A stretch of 64,000 nucleotides of DNA from G965247475 sp965247475. GTDB taxonomy: Bacteria; Chloroflexota; UBA11872. A program made the translations under genes and the position numbers. Location of the stretch: assembly GCA_965247475.1 (NCBI GenBank), contig OZ252016.1:1-64000 (forward strand), read 5' to 3'. Positions 1 to 11,692 of this stretch are shown here, piece by piece. The stretch's first letter is position 1, and the number at the start of each line of letters is the position of its first letter. Under the pieces are notes generated by a model. The model worked only from the letters and a program-made list of their open reading frames with translations. It was not told the origin of the DNA and did not search any database.

Positions 1-1092
1 TCCAATGATGAACATCGCCACGAATCCCACGGCAAAGAGCAGCGGCGTCTTCAGGCTGATCGACCCGCCCCAGAGCGTAGCGATCCAGTTGAAGATCTTC
101 ACCCCGGTGGGAATGGCCACCAGCATGGTTGAGATGGCGAAGGCCGTGTCCGCCACCGGGCCCAGCCCCACCGTGAACATGTGGTGTGTCCACACGCCGA
201 ACCCCACCAGCGCGATCGCCGCCCCCGAGTAGGCCACCACCGGGTATCCGAACAGCGGCTTGCGCGAGAACGTCGGCAGGATGTCCGAGACGATCCCCAT
301 CGCCGGGAGAATCAGGATGTACACCTCGGGATGGCCAAACACCCAGAACATGTGCTGCCACAGCACCGGGTCGCCGCCGCCCGCCGGGATGTAGAAGTTC
401 GTGCCGAGGAATCGGTCGAACAGCAGCAGTGTCAGCGCGATCGTGATCACCGGAAACGCGAAGATGATCAGGAATCCGGTGATCAGCGTCATCCACACAA
501 ACATCGGCATGCGCGTGAACGTCATGCCGGGGGCGCGCATGTTGATGATCGTGATGATGAAGTTGATCGACGCAAGGATCGACGAGACCCCCAGGATCTG
601 GAGTCCGAAGGCCCAGAAATCGATGGCGTTCGTCTCGGCGAACGCCAACTCGGTGAGCGGCGCGTATCCGAACCAACCGGCGGCGGGTGCGCCCCCCGCG
701 ACGAAGCTGATGTTTAGGAAAATCCCGCCGAACAGGTAAACCCAGTAGCTGAGCGCGTTGAGCCGCGGAAACGCCACATCGCGCGCCCCGATCATCAGTG
801 GGATCAGCAGATTGAAGAACGCCGCGCCCATCGGCATCAGCGCCAGAAACACCATCGTGGTCCCGTGCATCGTGAACAGTTCGGCGAACCGATCGGCCGA
901 GACGATCGACAGCTCCGGCCGCGACAGCTGCAGCCGGATCAGCCCGGCCTCCAACCCTCCCAGCACGAAGAAGGCCAGCGCCGTCACGAGGTAGAGCACG
1001 GCGATCCGCTTGTGATCGACGGTGACGATCCAGCTCCAGGCGGTGCCGGCGTACGTGCGCGTGTCGACGGCCGGGGCGGTTGTGGTGGCCAT
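1..1092 (-). CDS. ctaD: Cytochrome c oxidase subunit I (3' end beyond window)
   Basis: Catalytic subunit of an aa3-type terminal oxidase in the cytoplasmic membrane; it reduces O2 to water and pumps protons. I translated 364 codons from ATG at 1092, and the frame is still open at base 1. His76 (MHGTTMVF) fits a heme a ligand. HPEVY at 254-258 gives the CuB ligand His254 and the Tyr258 normally cross-linked to it. His303-His304 (THHMF) are the other CuB ligands. The missing C-terminal part would carry the final histidines. It lies 67 bases downstream of coxB on the same strand, the usual cox order, so the two are probably co-transcribed. Family assignment is very secure. Confidence 0.97.
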   Translation of the reverse strand, partial: MATTTAPAVDTRTYAGTAWSWIVTVDHKRIAVLYLVTALAFFVLGGLEAGLIRLQLSRPELSIVSADRFAELFTMHGTTMVFLALMPMGAAFFNLLIPLMIGARDVAFPRLNALSYWVYLFGGIFLNISFVAGGAPAAGWFGYAPLTELAFAETNAIDFWAFGLQILGVSSILASINFIITIINMRAPGMTFTRMPMFVWMTLITGFLIIFAFPVITIALTLLLFDRFLGTNFYIPAGGGDPVLWQHMFWVFGHPEVYILILPAMGIVSDILPTFSRKPLFGYPVVAYSGAAIALVGFGVWTHHMFTVGLGPVADTAFAISTMLVAIPTGVKIFNWIATLWGGSISLKTPLLFAVGFVAMFIIG

Positions 1093-1159
1093 CAGCTCCG
1101 CATTCCCGGTCGGCGCGCCCCCTGGCGGCCCGGCCGGATATCGATGCGCGTGGTCATCG

Positions 1160-2233
1160 TTACTTCAACCCATCCAAGTATGCGACGAGCGCCTCGATTT
1201 GGTCCTCCGAAAGCCCCAAAGCGAGCATTTTGTTGCCCGGCTTGATCGCCTGCGGATCGCGCAACCAGCGCGCCATCTCCTCAGGCGTGTTCTCCAGCAC
1301 ATTGGCGGCCAGATGCTTGCGGCTGCCCACGTGCGTAAGGTCCGGACCGATCGTCTGCTCGGCGCTGGTCCCACGGATGGTGTGACACAAGCTGCAGCCG
1401 GTGGTCGTTATCAGCTCCTCGCCTTGTTGCGCCAGCTCGCCCTCCGGCGGGGTCCGTTCGGCGAGTTGCCGCGCCACCCACGACTCGAACTCGTCCGGGC
1501 TCTCGACCACCACGGTGAACTTCATCAGCGCGTGGGCGGTCCCGCAAAACTCCGCGCACTGGCCCAGGAATGTCCCGGTCTCCTCCGGGTTCACCACCAT
1601 TCGCCCCGAGCGGCCCGGCACCATATCGAGCTTCCCGCGCAGCTGCGGCACCCAGAAGCTGTGAAGGACGTCGGAGCTCTCGATCAGCAGCTCGACCTCC
1701 TGATCGACCGGCAGGTGCAGCTCGTTGGCGGTCGTCACGTTCAGGCCCGGGTACTGGAACTCGAACCACCACTGGTGGCCGATCGCCCGAACTTGGAGCG
1801 CGTCGGCGCTGGCAGTCCGGGCGTTGTCGAAGATCACCGGAACCGTGAACACCGCTATCAGCACGATCAGCGCGGTCGGCGCGATCGTCCAGCCGATTTC
1901 GAGTCCCAAATGACCGTGCGTCTGCGGCGGCAGAGCATCGCCGCGGCGCCGCCTGTACCGGATCAGCACGTAGATCAGCACGCCTTCGACGATGACGAAT
2001 ACGGCTAGCCCCGCCCAGAACACGAACAGCAGCAGATTGAGGGAATTGCGGCCCTGCTGGGTGGTGGGTTCGAGCGTTGTTTGGGGCGTGGGTCCGCAGG
2101 CCGCGGCCACCCCTAGAATCACCACGATCAAGGCCGCGAGCAGCCCCAATCGGGTCCAGCCCTGAGGCCCCCATGACCGTCCGACCAGCTTGTTGAGTGG
2201 CGCCGGTGGACTCTGCCGACCGTCTGCGGTCAT
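1160..2233 (-). CDS. ctaC: Cytochrome c oxidase subunit II with fused cytochrome c domain (caa3 type)
   Basis: Takes electrons from a c-type carrier into the oxidase. The 357-residue product has, in order: an N-terminal hydrophobic segment ending at Cys46 (VAAAC, a possible lipobox), two membrane helices (about 66-92 and 111-134), and a CuA cupredoxin domain with ligands His191, Cys226, Cys230, His234 and Met237 (CAEFCGTAHALM). A fused cytochrome c domain follows, with heme motif CSLCH at 280-284 and probable axial Met336. The fusion marks a caa3-type enzyme. I chose ATG 2233; the frame stays open upstream to about 2596, but that part is compositionally poor and unlike subunit II. It is divergent from rho, and coxA follows. 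Confidence 0.95.
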   Translation of the reverse strand: MTADGRQSPPAPLNKLVGRSWGPQGWTRLGLLAALIVVILGVAAACGPTPQTTLEPTTQQGRNSLNLLLFVFWAGLAVFVIVEGVLIYVLIRYRRRRGDALPPQTHGHLGLEIGWTIAPTALIVLIAVFTVPVIFDNARTASADALQVRAIGHQWWFEFQYPGLNVTTANELHLPVDQEVELLIESSDVLHSFWVPQLRGKLDMVPGRSGRMVVNPEETGTFLGQCAEFCGTAHALMKFTVVVESPDEFESWVARQLAERTPPEGELAQQGEELITTTGCSLCHTIRGTSAEQTIGPDLTHVGSRKHLAANVLENTPEEMARWLRDPQAIKPGNKMLALGLSEDQIEALVAYLDGLK

Positions 2234-2404
2234 GCGCTGAAGTGGACTCTTCCCCACGGTGTGCTTGTGACGGTTATCACAAGCGCACATCGGCCGCCAC
2301 CGTACCATGCGGCGACTTCGAGGCAGACTAGCATTCGCCGTCGCCGCGGGGCTGCCGACGGTTGCCCGCGGTCGGACTGTGATGCCCCAACGGCGATCAG
2401 CCGC

Positions 2405-2434
2405 TTGACACCCATTTTTTTCTGGTGCTAGCGT
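2405..2434 (+). promoter_or_regulatory. Predicted promoter for rho
   Basis: TTGACA at 2405-2410 is followed after 18 bases by TAGCGT (2429-2434), with a TG one base upstream (extended -10). This is the best -35 element seen in the window. It would give a leader of about 220 bases before the rho start. Prediction by eye only. Confidence 0.5.
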
Positions 2435-2441
2435 GCTAGCA
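2426..2441. promoter_or_regulatory. Perfect inverted repeat over the predicted rho -10
   Basis: TGCTAGC-GT-GCTAGCA is a perfect 7-base inverted repeat with a 2-base centre, lying on the predicted -10 element. This is the usual position of a repressor operator. No regulator gene is nearby, and the function is inferred. Confidence 0.4.
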
Positions 2442-2658
2442 GGCCGATGATTCGGTGTCGGGATCACTCGCGGGGTGCTCCTCGCGTCCGCGATCCGCTT
2501 TTGGCTCACGTGCGAGTTCACATAGGGACTGCGTGGGCTTCCCCGTGCGCCCAGACTCACGTGTGTACCCCAAACGCCGCTCGTTGCCGCTCTCAATTCG
2601 CGTGCGGCCGCGCCACGAACCGTGGAGGCACTTGCCGTGACTGAACCCGGAGGGCTTC

Positions 2659-4050
2659 ATGAACAACTCGGGTGATGGCCGCTCCGGTGGTTCGGGTCGC
2701 CGACCCCGGCGCCAGAACCGCGGGCGTCGCGGCAATATCCACCGCGGCCGCCCGACACTCGTCCAGGAGGACCCCGGCCTCGAATGGGTCGAGCTCGAAG
2801 CGAAGACGATGGACGAGCTGCGCGGGATGGCCTCCGAGCTTCGCATCGAATTCAACGGTGACGGCGACACGACCAAAGAGGACCTCGTCAACCTCATCCT
2901 GCAGGCGCGTTCCGAGCGCGACGGCTCGCTGTTCCTCGAAGGCGTGCTCGAGATCGTGGACGAGGGCTACGGATTCATCCGCCGCGACATGCACTGGCTG
3001 GCCAGCTCCGACGACATCTACGTATCCCAGGCACAGACCCGGCGCTTCGGGCTTCGCACTGGGGACCTCGTCAGCGGACAGGTGCGCCCGGCCCGCGAGG
3101 GCGATCGATATAACGGTCTCGTCCGCGTGGTGGCCGTCAACGGCGTCGACCCCGAGCGGGCCCGCAGCCGCCCCCAGTTCGAGCGGCTCACGGCGATATT
3201 CCCCGACGAGCAGTTGCTGCTCGAGCACAGCACCGGGGAACTGACCAGCCGCGTCATCGATCTCATCGCACCGATCGGGCGTGGGCAGCGCGGCCTGGTG
3301 CTCTCCCCGCCCAAGGCCGGCAAGACCGAATTGATGAAGCGAATCGCGCGCGGTGTCGTCAACAACTACAGCGACGTTCGGGTGATCGTGGCGTTGATCG
3401 GCGAGCGGCCCGAGGAGGTCACCGACTGGGAGCGCACCGTGAGCGGCGCCGAGGTGATCAGCTCGACGTTCGACGAGCAGCCGCACAACCACACACGCGT
3501 TGCCGAGATGACGTCGGCGCGGGCGAAGCGGCTCGTCGAGACCGGCGAGGACGTCATGATCCTGCTGGACAGCATCACCCGGCTCACGCGCGCCTACAAC
3601 CTCGTCCAGCCGTCCAGCGGTCGCACGCTGTCGGGCGGCATCGAGCCGCAGGCGCTCTACCCGCCCAAGGGGTTCTTCGGGGCCGCACGCAATGTGGACG
3701 GCGGCTCCAGCCTCACCATCATCGCCTCCTGCCTCATCGACACCGGGAGCCGCATGGATGACGTTATCTACGAGGAGTTCAAGGGCACCGGCAATTGGGA
3801 GCTGATGCTCGACCGCCGTATGTCGGAGCGCGGCACGTTCCCGGCGGTGGACATCCTCCGGTCCGGCACCCGCCGGGTGGAGCTCATGCTCGACGAACGG
3901 AAGCTCAAGTACTTCTGGCGCCTGCGTCGGATGCTCAACGCCCTCGATCAGCATGATTGGTACGATGCCACCGAGTCGATGTTCGACCAGATGCGCCGTG
4001 CCCGGGACAACAACGCGTTCATCAAAGCCCTGACCGAGCAAGCCGGATGA
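2659..4050 (+). CDS. rho: Transcription termination factor Rho
   Basis: Hexameric RNA-dependent ATPase that releases RNA polymerase at Rho-dependent terminators. The 463-residue product starts with a short Arg/Gly-rich tail, then a Rho N-terminal helical region (about 45-85) and the cold-shock-like RNA-binding domain with GYGFIRR at 103-109. The ATPase core has Walker A SPPKAGKTE at about 216-224, then IGERPEEVTDW, LLDSITRL and the GTGNWEL region. GGAGGG lies 4 bases before ATG 2659. An upstream mini-ORF (GTG 2637 to TGA 2675, 12 codons) overlaps the start in another frame. The length is close to that of the E. coli protein. The next gene, rplI, is 64 bases away. Confidence 0.98.
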   Translation: MNNSGDGRSGGSGRRPRRQNRGRRGNIHRGRPTLVQEDPGLEWVELEAKTMDELRGMASELRIEFNGDGDTTKEDLVNLILQARSERDGSLFLEGVLEIVDEGYGFIRRDMHWLASSDDIYVSQAQTRRFGLRTGDLVSGQVRPAREGDRYNGLVRVVAVNGVDPERARSRPQFERLTAIFPDEQLLLEHSTGELTSRVIDLIAPIGRGQRGLVLSPPKAGKTELMKRIARGVVNNYSDVRVIVALIGERPEEVTDWERTVSGAEVISSTFDEQPHNHTRVAEMTSARAKRLVETGEDVMILLDSITRLTRAYNLVQPSSGRTLSGGIEPQALYPPKGFFGAARNVDGGSSLTIIASCLIDTGSRMDDVIYEEFKGTGNWELMLDRRMSERGTFPAVDILRSGTRRVELMLDERKLKYFWRLRRMLNALDQHDWYDATESMFDQMRRARDNNAFIKALTEQAG

Positions 4051-4114
4051 CACTCCCGTAACAGCGCGCGCCGGCCCCGACGGGACGCGCACCCACGCTT
4101 CACGAGAACCGCCC

Positions 4115-4714
4115 ATGGCCACCCTTCAAGTCATGCTGCTCGAGGATGTGCCCAAGGTAGGCAAGATCGGCGAGCTTCGGTCCGTTGCGCCTGGATTCGC
4201 GCGCAACTACCTGCTGCCGAACGGCCTCGCCGTCCGCGCGACCGAAGATCGCTTGGGCGACGTCAACTTCCAGCGCCAGATCGAGAAGCGGCGTCAGGAT
4301 GCCGAGCGCCAGGAAGCCGAGCGCTTGATCGGCCTGCTGCACGCATCCACCATCACCATCGCCGTTCGGGTCGGCGACCAGGGCCGCATGCACGGCCAGG
4401 TCACCAACCAGGATGTCGCCCGGGCGCTCGATGAGCAGGCCGGCGCCGCGGTGGACCGGCACTCGATCCAGATCGACAGCCCGATTCGATCCCTTGGCCG
4501 CTACCTCCTGCCCGTCCGTGTCGCGGCGGGCATTGAGGGATCCGTCACGCTCGAGGTTGTCGAGCATGTCGAGGAACCCGAGGAGCCGCCCGAAGACGAG
4601 GCGCGTGAGCAGTCGCCGGAAGCCGCCGACGACGGAGCGGACGCGACCGGTCGTTCGTCGGAAGCCGGGCTCACCGAGACGTGGGAGATCGGCGAGGACA
4701 CCTACCGCGACTAG
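4115..4714 (+). CDS. rplI: 50S ribosomal protein L9
   Basis: Binds 23S rRNA on the large ribosomal subunit. The N-terminal domain is typical (MATLQVMLLEDVPKVGKIGE, then VAPGFARNYLLP), followed by the long connecting helix (about 48-75) and the C-terminal domain to about residue 150. An acidic Glu/Asp-rich tail of roughly 50 residues makes the product (199 aa) longer than the usual 150 or so. No strong Shine-Dalgarno is seen before ATG 4115. It sits between rho and dnaB; an L9-DnaB pairing is common in bacteria. Confidence 0.97.
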   Translation: MATLQVMLLEDVPKVGKIGELRSVAPGFARNYLLPNGLAVRATEDRLGDVNFQRQIEKRRQDAERQEAERLIGLLHASTITIAVRVGDQGRMHGQVTNQDVARALDEQAGAAVDRHSIQIDSPIRSLGRYLLPVRVAAGIEGSVTLEVVEHVEEPEEPPEDEAREQSPEAADDGADATGRSSEAGLTETWEIGEDTYRD

Positions 4715-4795
4715 CCGCGCCACCGCTCAACGTCGGTGACGAAGCCGTCCATCGCCAGCACCGAAAACTCGTTTACCAGCGGCTAGGTCCTACAG

Positions 4796-4971
4796 GAATC
4801 CACAATTCACACTTGTAACTGGGGATCGGCTGTGCACTCGGCGCCGGGCCTTTAGCTTCGATCATGGACCCCGCCGCGTCGAGAGACCGACGTTGCGTTC
4901 GGTTTTCGTTTGGCAGCCTAGAAGTTGTCCACCGGGCGGGCCGCGTACCCGCGTGTGGATTTTGTGGATAG
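4796..4971. promoter_or_regulatory. Cluster of DnaA-box-like sequences in the rplI-dnaB gap
   Basis: The 359-base gap 4715-5073 is visibly less GC-rich than its surroundings. It holds four near-matches to the DnaA box TTATCCACA: GAATCCACA (4796-4804), TTGTCCACC (4925-4933), and two abutting reverse-strand copies, TGTGGATTT (4954-4962) and TGTGGATAG (4963-4971, 8 of 9). No other gene is seen in this gap. It may control dnaB or be part of a replication origin; neither is proven. Confidence 0.4.
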
Positions 4972-5073
4972 ATCCATGGGCTTACACCGCGCGTCCCGTC
5001 GGGCACTTCGGGACCTAGCGTCGGGTCGGCGTGCTCGGTACGGTCATCGCTCCATGACCCGCCTGCGTCCCGA

Positions 5074-6423
5074 TTGCGAGTGCCGGTGGCCGTAGAGGTC
5101 GAGCGGCTCCCGCCTCAGAGCGCCGACGCCGAGCGCTCGCTGCTCGGCAGCCTGCTGATCGATCCGGACGCGATCATGAAGATCAGCGGGCAGATCGCGC
5201 CCGACGACTTCTACCGCGATCAGCACCGCGGCATCTTCGAAGCGGTCGCCGAGGTCTCGGGTCGCAACGAGAAGGCCGACTACGTCACCGTCTGCGACCA
5301 GCTCACGCGCACCAGCCGGCTCGACGATGTGGGCGGGCGAGCCTACGTCGCCGACCTCGCGAACGCGGTGCCCACGCCCTTTCACGTCGAGCACTACGCC
5401 AACATCGTGCGGCGCGCGTCCATCCTCCGCCGCGTCATTCAAGGCGCCAGCCAGATGGTCGCGCGGGCGTACCAGGCCGGCGCCGAGCCGAACGACGTGC
5501 TTGACGAGGCCGAGCAGCTCATCTTCGGCATCGCTAACGACGCGCGCATCCAGGATTTTGAGCCGATCCGAGAGATCCTGCATGACTTCAACGAGCAGCT
5601 CATGTTCCGTGTCGAGCATCGCGGTCTCCCGACCGGCGTGTCGTCGGGCATCCGCCAGCTCGACCTGCTCACGGGCGGCCTGCAGCGCTCGGACCTCGTC
5701 GTGCTCGCGGCGCGTCCCGGCGTCGGAAAGACCGCGCTCTCGCTGTCGATCGCCCTGCACGCGGCCAAGCGCAACGATGTGCCGGTCGGGATCTTCTCGC
5801 TCGAGATGCCCAACCAGCAGCTCGCGCAGCGCATCATCGGCCACGAAGCGCGCATCGACGCCATGCGCATCCGCGACGGCAATCTCGACGACGAGCAACT
5901 CCAGCGCGTCGTCCGGACCATGGGTGAGATTGCCGAATTCCCACTCTTTGTGGACGACTCGCCCACGCTCACGGTGTTGGAGCTCCGCGGCAAGGCGCGG
6001 CGTATGCACCTCGAGAACAACGTCGGGCTGCTGATCGTTGACTACTTGCAATTGCTTTCGAGCTCATCCCACCGAGAGAACCGCGTGCAGGAGATCACCG
6101 AGATCACGCGCGCGCTCAAGTCGCTCGCGCGCGAGCTCAGCATCCCGATCATCGCCTGCGCGCAGCTCTCCCGTGCGGTCGAGCAGCGCCCGAGTCCCGC
6201 GCCCCGCCTATCCGACTTGCGCGAGAGCGGGTCGATCGAGCAGGACGCCGATGTCGTGATCTTTCTGTACGAGCCCGAGCGTGACGAAAACGACGTGATC
6301 GGCCGTCCGGTCGACTTGCGGCTGTCCATCGCCAAGCAACGCAACGGGCCGATCGGCGATCTGGATCTGCGATTCATTCGCTCGCACGGGCGCTTCGAGG
6401 AGGCGGCCGCCCGCGGCGCATAG
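5074..6423 (+). CDS. dnaB: Replicative DNA helicase DnaB
   Basis: Hexameric 5'-3' helicase at the replication fork. The 449-residue product has the DnaB N-terminal domain (about 10-115, beginning PPQSADAERSLLGSLL), a linker, then the RecA-like domain with Walker A ARPGVGKTAL at 213-222, Walker B LLIVDYLQLL and a C-terminal LRESGSIEQDADVV motif. No intein is present. The start is uncertain: TTG 5074 is the first possible codon, and GTG 5080 or 5086 would also fit; no ATG is in frame upstream. The gap before it carries DnaA-box-like repeats. Confidence 0.97.
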   Translation: MRVPVAVEVERLPPQSADAERSLLGSLLIDPDAIMKISGQIAPDDFYRDQHRGIFEAVAEVSGRNEKADYVTVCDQLTRTSRLDDVGGRAYVADLANAVPTPFHVEHYANIVRRASILRRVIQGASQMVARAYQAGAEPNDVLDEAEQLIFGIANDARIQDFEPIREILHDFNEQLMFRVEHRGLPTGVSSGIRQLDLLTGGLQRSDLVVLAARPGVGKTALSLSIALHAAKRNDVPVGIFSLEMPNQQLAQRIIGHEARIDAMRIRDGNLDDEQLQRVVRTMGEIAEFPLFVDDSPTLTVLELRGKARRMHLENNVGLLIVDYLQLLSSSSHRENRVQEITEITRALKSLARELSIPIIACAQLSRAVEQRPSPAPRLSDLRESGSIEQDADVVIFLYEPERDENDVIGRPVDLRLSIAKQRNGPIGDLDLRFIRSHGRFEEAAARGA

Positions 6424-6474
6424 CCGCCGCTCGCATGGCGTGAGCTGCGCCACCGTTGGCGCCGACCACGCCGA

Positions 6475-6480
6475 TATACT
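6475..6480 (+). promoter_or_regulatory. -10 element TATACT before secA
   Basis: TATACT in the context ccgaTATACTcg, 46 bases before the secA start. No convincing -35 is seen at 16-18 bases. The same element recurs before five other genes in this window. Confidence 0.45.
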
Positions 6481-6526
6481 CGAAAGCGAAGCCAGTCGCT
6501 CTGATTCGGCTGGCCGCAGGGCACTC

Positions 6527-9151
<2,625 letters not shown>

Positions 9152-9185
9152 ATGATTGCAGTGCTTCCAGGTCCTATGGAGCGAC

Positions 9186-10326
9186 ATGGCCGAAATAGCT
9201 AGCGCGGCGGAAGTCCTTCAGCGGGCGCGCGCCCTGGAACAGCGCGTGGCCGAACTTCGGGGGCATCTTTGACCTTGCAGCTAAGGCCGCGCGCCTAGCC
9301 GAGCTCGAGGCCCAGATCGCCGTACCCGGGTTTTGGGACGATCAGCGCAGGGCTGGAGAGACGATGCGGACCCTGACCCGCCTGAAGTCCGACGTTGACA
9401 CCTGGGGCACGCTGCAATCCGACGTGACCGACCTCGCCGGACTGGCCGAGCTGCTCGACGACGAGGATCCGGCCATGCGCGCGGACATCGAGCATGAGAT
9501 CGGCCGCATCGAGTCCGACATCGACCGTCATGAATTCCGCCTGCTCCTGAGCGGCGAGCATGACGCCAGCGACGCCTTTCTCACGATTCAGTCCGGTGCC
9601 GGCGGAACAGAATCGCAGGACTGGGCCGAGATGCTGCTGCGCATGTACGCGCGCTGGGCCGAGGCGCGTCGATTCAAGGCCGAGGTCGTCGACGTGTCGC
9701 CCGGCGAAGAGGCCGGGCTCAAGAGCGCGACCCTGCGGGTCCGGGGCGACTATGCCTACGGGTATCTCAGGGCCGAGCGGGGCGTCCACCGGCTGGTGCG
9801 CATCTCGCCGTTCGATGCGGGCAACCGCCGCCACACCTCATTCGCCCGCGTCGAGGTCATGCCGGCCATCGACGACGCCGTTGATATCGAGATCCGCCCG
9901 GACGACCTCCGCACCGAGACCTTCCGCGCCAGCGGCAGCGGCGGTCAGTACGTGAACAAGACCGACTCGGCCGTGCGCATCACGCATGTGCCGACCGGAA
10001 TCGTGGTCAGTTCGCAGAACCAGCGCTCACAGCACCAGAACCGCGAAGTCGGCATGCAGGTTCTCCGCGCGCGGCTCCTGGAGCGCGAGCTTGCCGAGCG
10101 CGAGGCGGAGCAGGCGCGGTTGCGCGGCGACTCGCGCCCGGTGGACTTCGGGAGCCAGATTCGCTCCTACGTCCTCCACCCCTATCGCATGGTCAAGGAT
10201 GTCCGCACCGGCGTGGAGGTCGGCGACGCCCAGGCCGTGCTGGACGGCAAGTTGGACCCGTTTATCGAGAGCTACCTGCGCGCCGCGCTGAGCGGCGGCG
10301 TCGAGACCGAACCGGTCGGCGAGTGA
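9186..10326 (+). CDS. prfB: Peptide chain release factor 2, made by programmed +1 frameshift
   Basis: Recognises UGA and UAA stop codons and triggers peptide release. Translation from ATG 9186 meets an in-frame TGA at 9270-9272 after 28 codons. Skipping T9270 continues in the +1 frame from GAC 9271 to the stop at 10324-10326, giving about 379 residues. The RF2 hallmarks are present: the stop-codon-reading tripeptide SPF in RISPFDAGNRRHTSF, and the catalytic GGQ in ASGSGGQYVNKTDS. The gene is a joined CDS (9186-9269 and 9271-10326). The next gene overlaps its stop by four bases. Confidence 0.96.
9259..9272 (+). other. prfB autoregulatory frameshift site
   Basis: GGGGG (9259-9263), an internal Shine-Dalgarno-like run, lies 3 bases before CTT TGA (9267-9272) followed by C. 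The local sequence CTTCGGGGGCATCTTTGAC differs from the E. coli prfB site at only two positions. In the known mechanism, low RF2 lets the ribosome slip +1 on CUU. Confidence 0.95.
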
Positions 10327-11648
10327 CAGCCGCGCGACGCCTCGGTCAGCGCGCGGCCGCCGCGCTGCTGATTGGGGTTCTGGCGGCGGCCGGATTCGCG
10401 CTTGCGTCGCCGGCGCTCGCCGCGCCATCGCTTGACAGCGCCCGCATCTGGGCCGACATCGATTTTGGCCGCGCCATCACCTTCGAGCTGAGCGTGCCGT
10501 GGACCGAGCCGGCGCCGGCGGCCGTCGACGTTCACTTCGGCCTGCCGGGAGGCATCGTGGTCAACCGGCGGTCCGCGGAGTTCGACGTCGACGGCGGTGT
10601 GCTGCGCGCGTCCCATGCCTGGCTGACGCGCGCCGAGATCGTCCCGGGCGCCGAGATCGAGTATCGATTCCACGTCGATCCGGTCGAGGGCGGCACGCTG
10701 CTCACGCCGCCGGTCCACCTCACCTACATCGATGCCTCACTGCCCTGGACGCGCGCCGCCGACGGCCAGGTGGAGATCTGGTACCACGACGGCGGACGCG
10801 ACCTCGAGGACGACGCGCGGGCCGGCGTGCGGGGCGCCGTCGAACTCATGCGCGACCGCTACGGCGTCCAGCTGCGCCGCCCGACGCGACTGATGCTCTA
10901 CGGCGACGCCGACCGAATGCGCGCGGCGCTCGGCGGCGGAACGAGCCCGTGGGTCGGCGGCGCCGCTCTCGCCGAGTTCAACGTCATCGTCCTTCACGCC
11001 GACCCCGTGCCGCGATTCCGGCCCGACCTCGCGGCCGTGATCGCCCACGAGATCACGCACATCGTCATTGAGCACTCGACTGAGAATCCGTACGGCGCCG
11101 TGCCCGCCTGGCTTCACGAGGGGCTGGCGACGGTGGTCGAAGCCGTGATCTTCGAGCGATTTCCCTACGACGAGATCGTCGCCGACGCCGTAGCCAGCAA
11201 CGAGTTCGTGTCGCTCCGCGGGATCACCGGCACGTTCCCCGCCAGCGGCCGTCGCGCGGTGCAGGCGTACGCCCAATCCAATTCGCTGGTCGAGCACATT
11301 GAGGATCGTTGGGGTGCCGCTGGCGTGACCAACTTGTTGGAGGCCTATGCCGGCGGGCGCAGCGATGGCGAGGCCGTGCGGGCGGCGCTGGGCGTCACGC
11401 TCGACGCGCTCGAACGCGACTGGCTCGCCTCGCTCGGCGTCGAGGCGCCGGTCTACGCGGCCCTCACCGATCCCGACTCGACGCCCGCGGCCGTCCCGCC
11501 GGATGGTCCACCGGCCTTGGACGCGCCGTCCGTGGTTCCGGAGGCCGCGCCGCTCCTGGTGGCCGGGGCGGCCGTCGTGGCTCTGGTCGTGACCGTCCGC
11601 TGGCTCACCGGCGTCGGGTGGGCGCGTCGGCGGCTCGGCCCGCGGTAG
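10323..11648 (+). CDS. Secreted, membrane-anchored MA-clan (gluzincin-like) metallopeptidase
   Basis: Predicted exported zinc peptidase. The 441-residue product has a Sec signal peptide (basic start, hydrophobic 11-28, cleavage near ASPALAA 28-34), an extracellular region, then HEITH at 242-246 with downstream Glu266 in WLHEGLATVVE, the gluzincin zinc-site pattern. A Pro-rich stretch and a C-terminal membrane helix (about 412-430) followed by Arg residues suggest a tail anchor. GTG 10323 overlaps the prfB stop (GTGA), so the two genes are probably translationally coupled. The substrate is unknown. Family: peptidase MA-like; no closer name is supportable. Confidence 0.8.
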   Translation: MTAARRLGQRAAAALLIGVLAAAGFALASPALAAPSLDSARIWADIDFGRAITFELSVPWTEPAPAAVDVHFGLPGGIVVNRRSAEFDVDGGVLRASHAWLTRAEIVPGAEIEYRFHVDPVEGGTLLTPPVHLTYIDASLPWTRAADGQVEIWYHDGGRDLEDDARAGVRGAVELMRDRYGVQLRRPTRLMLYGDADRMRAALGGGTSPWVGGAALAEFNVIVLHADPVPRFRPDLAAVIAHEITHIVIEHSTENPYGAVPAWLHEGLATVVEAVIFERFPYDEIVADAVASNEFVSLRGITGTFPASGRRAVQAYAQSNSLVEHIEDRWGAAGVTNLLEAYAGGRSDGEAVRAALGVTLDALERDWLASLGVEAPVYAALTDPDSTPAAVPPDGPPALDAPSVVPEAAPLLVAGAAVVALVVTVRWLTGVGWARRRLGPR

Positions 11649-11692
11649 CCTGCTGGCCCCTCGTTCTATTGCCGCCCCGTCCGAGCCGTCGA

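Noticed and set aside
1160..2596. 478-residue version of cytochrome oxidase subunit II
   Set aside because: The extra 121 residues upstream of ATG 2233 are Arg/Pro-rich, unlike any subunit II, and precede the expected signal segment.
2593..4122. Long open frame of about 509 codons opposite rho
   Set aside because: It mirrors rho codon by codon in a GC-rich genome, has no family features, and rho is certain.
9364..10326. prfB starting at ATG 9364 as a complete short RF2
   Set aside because: It would lack the N-terminal domain, and a perfect frameshift site with upstream coding sequence exists.
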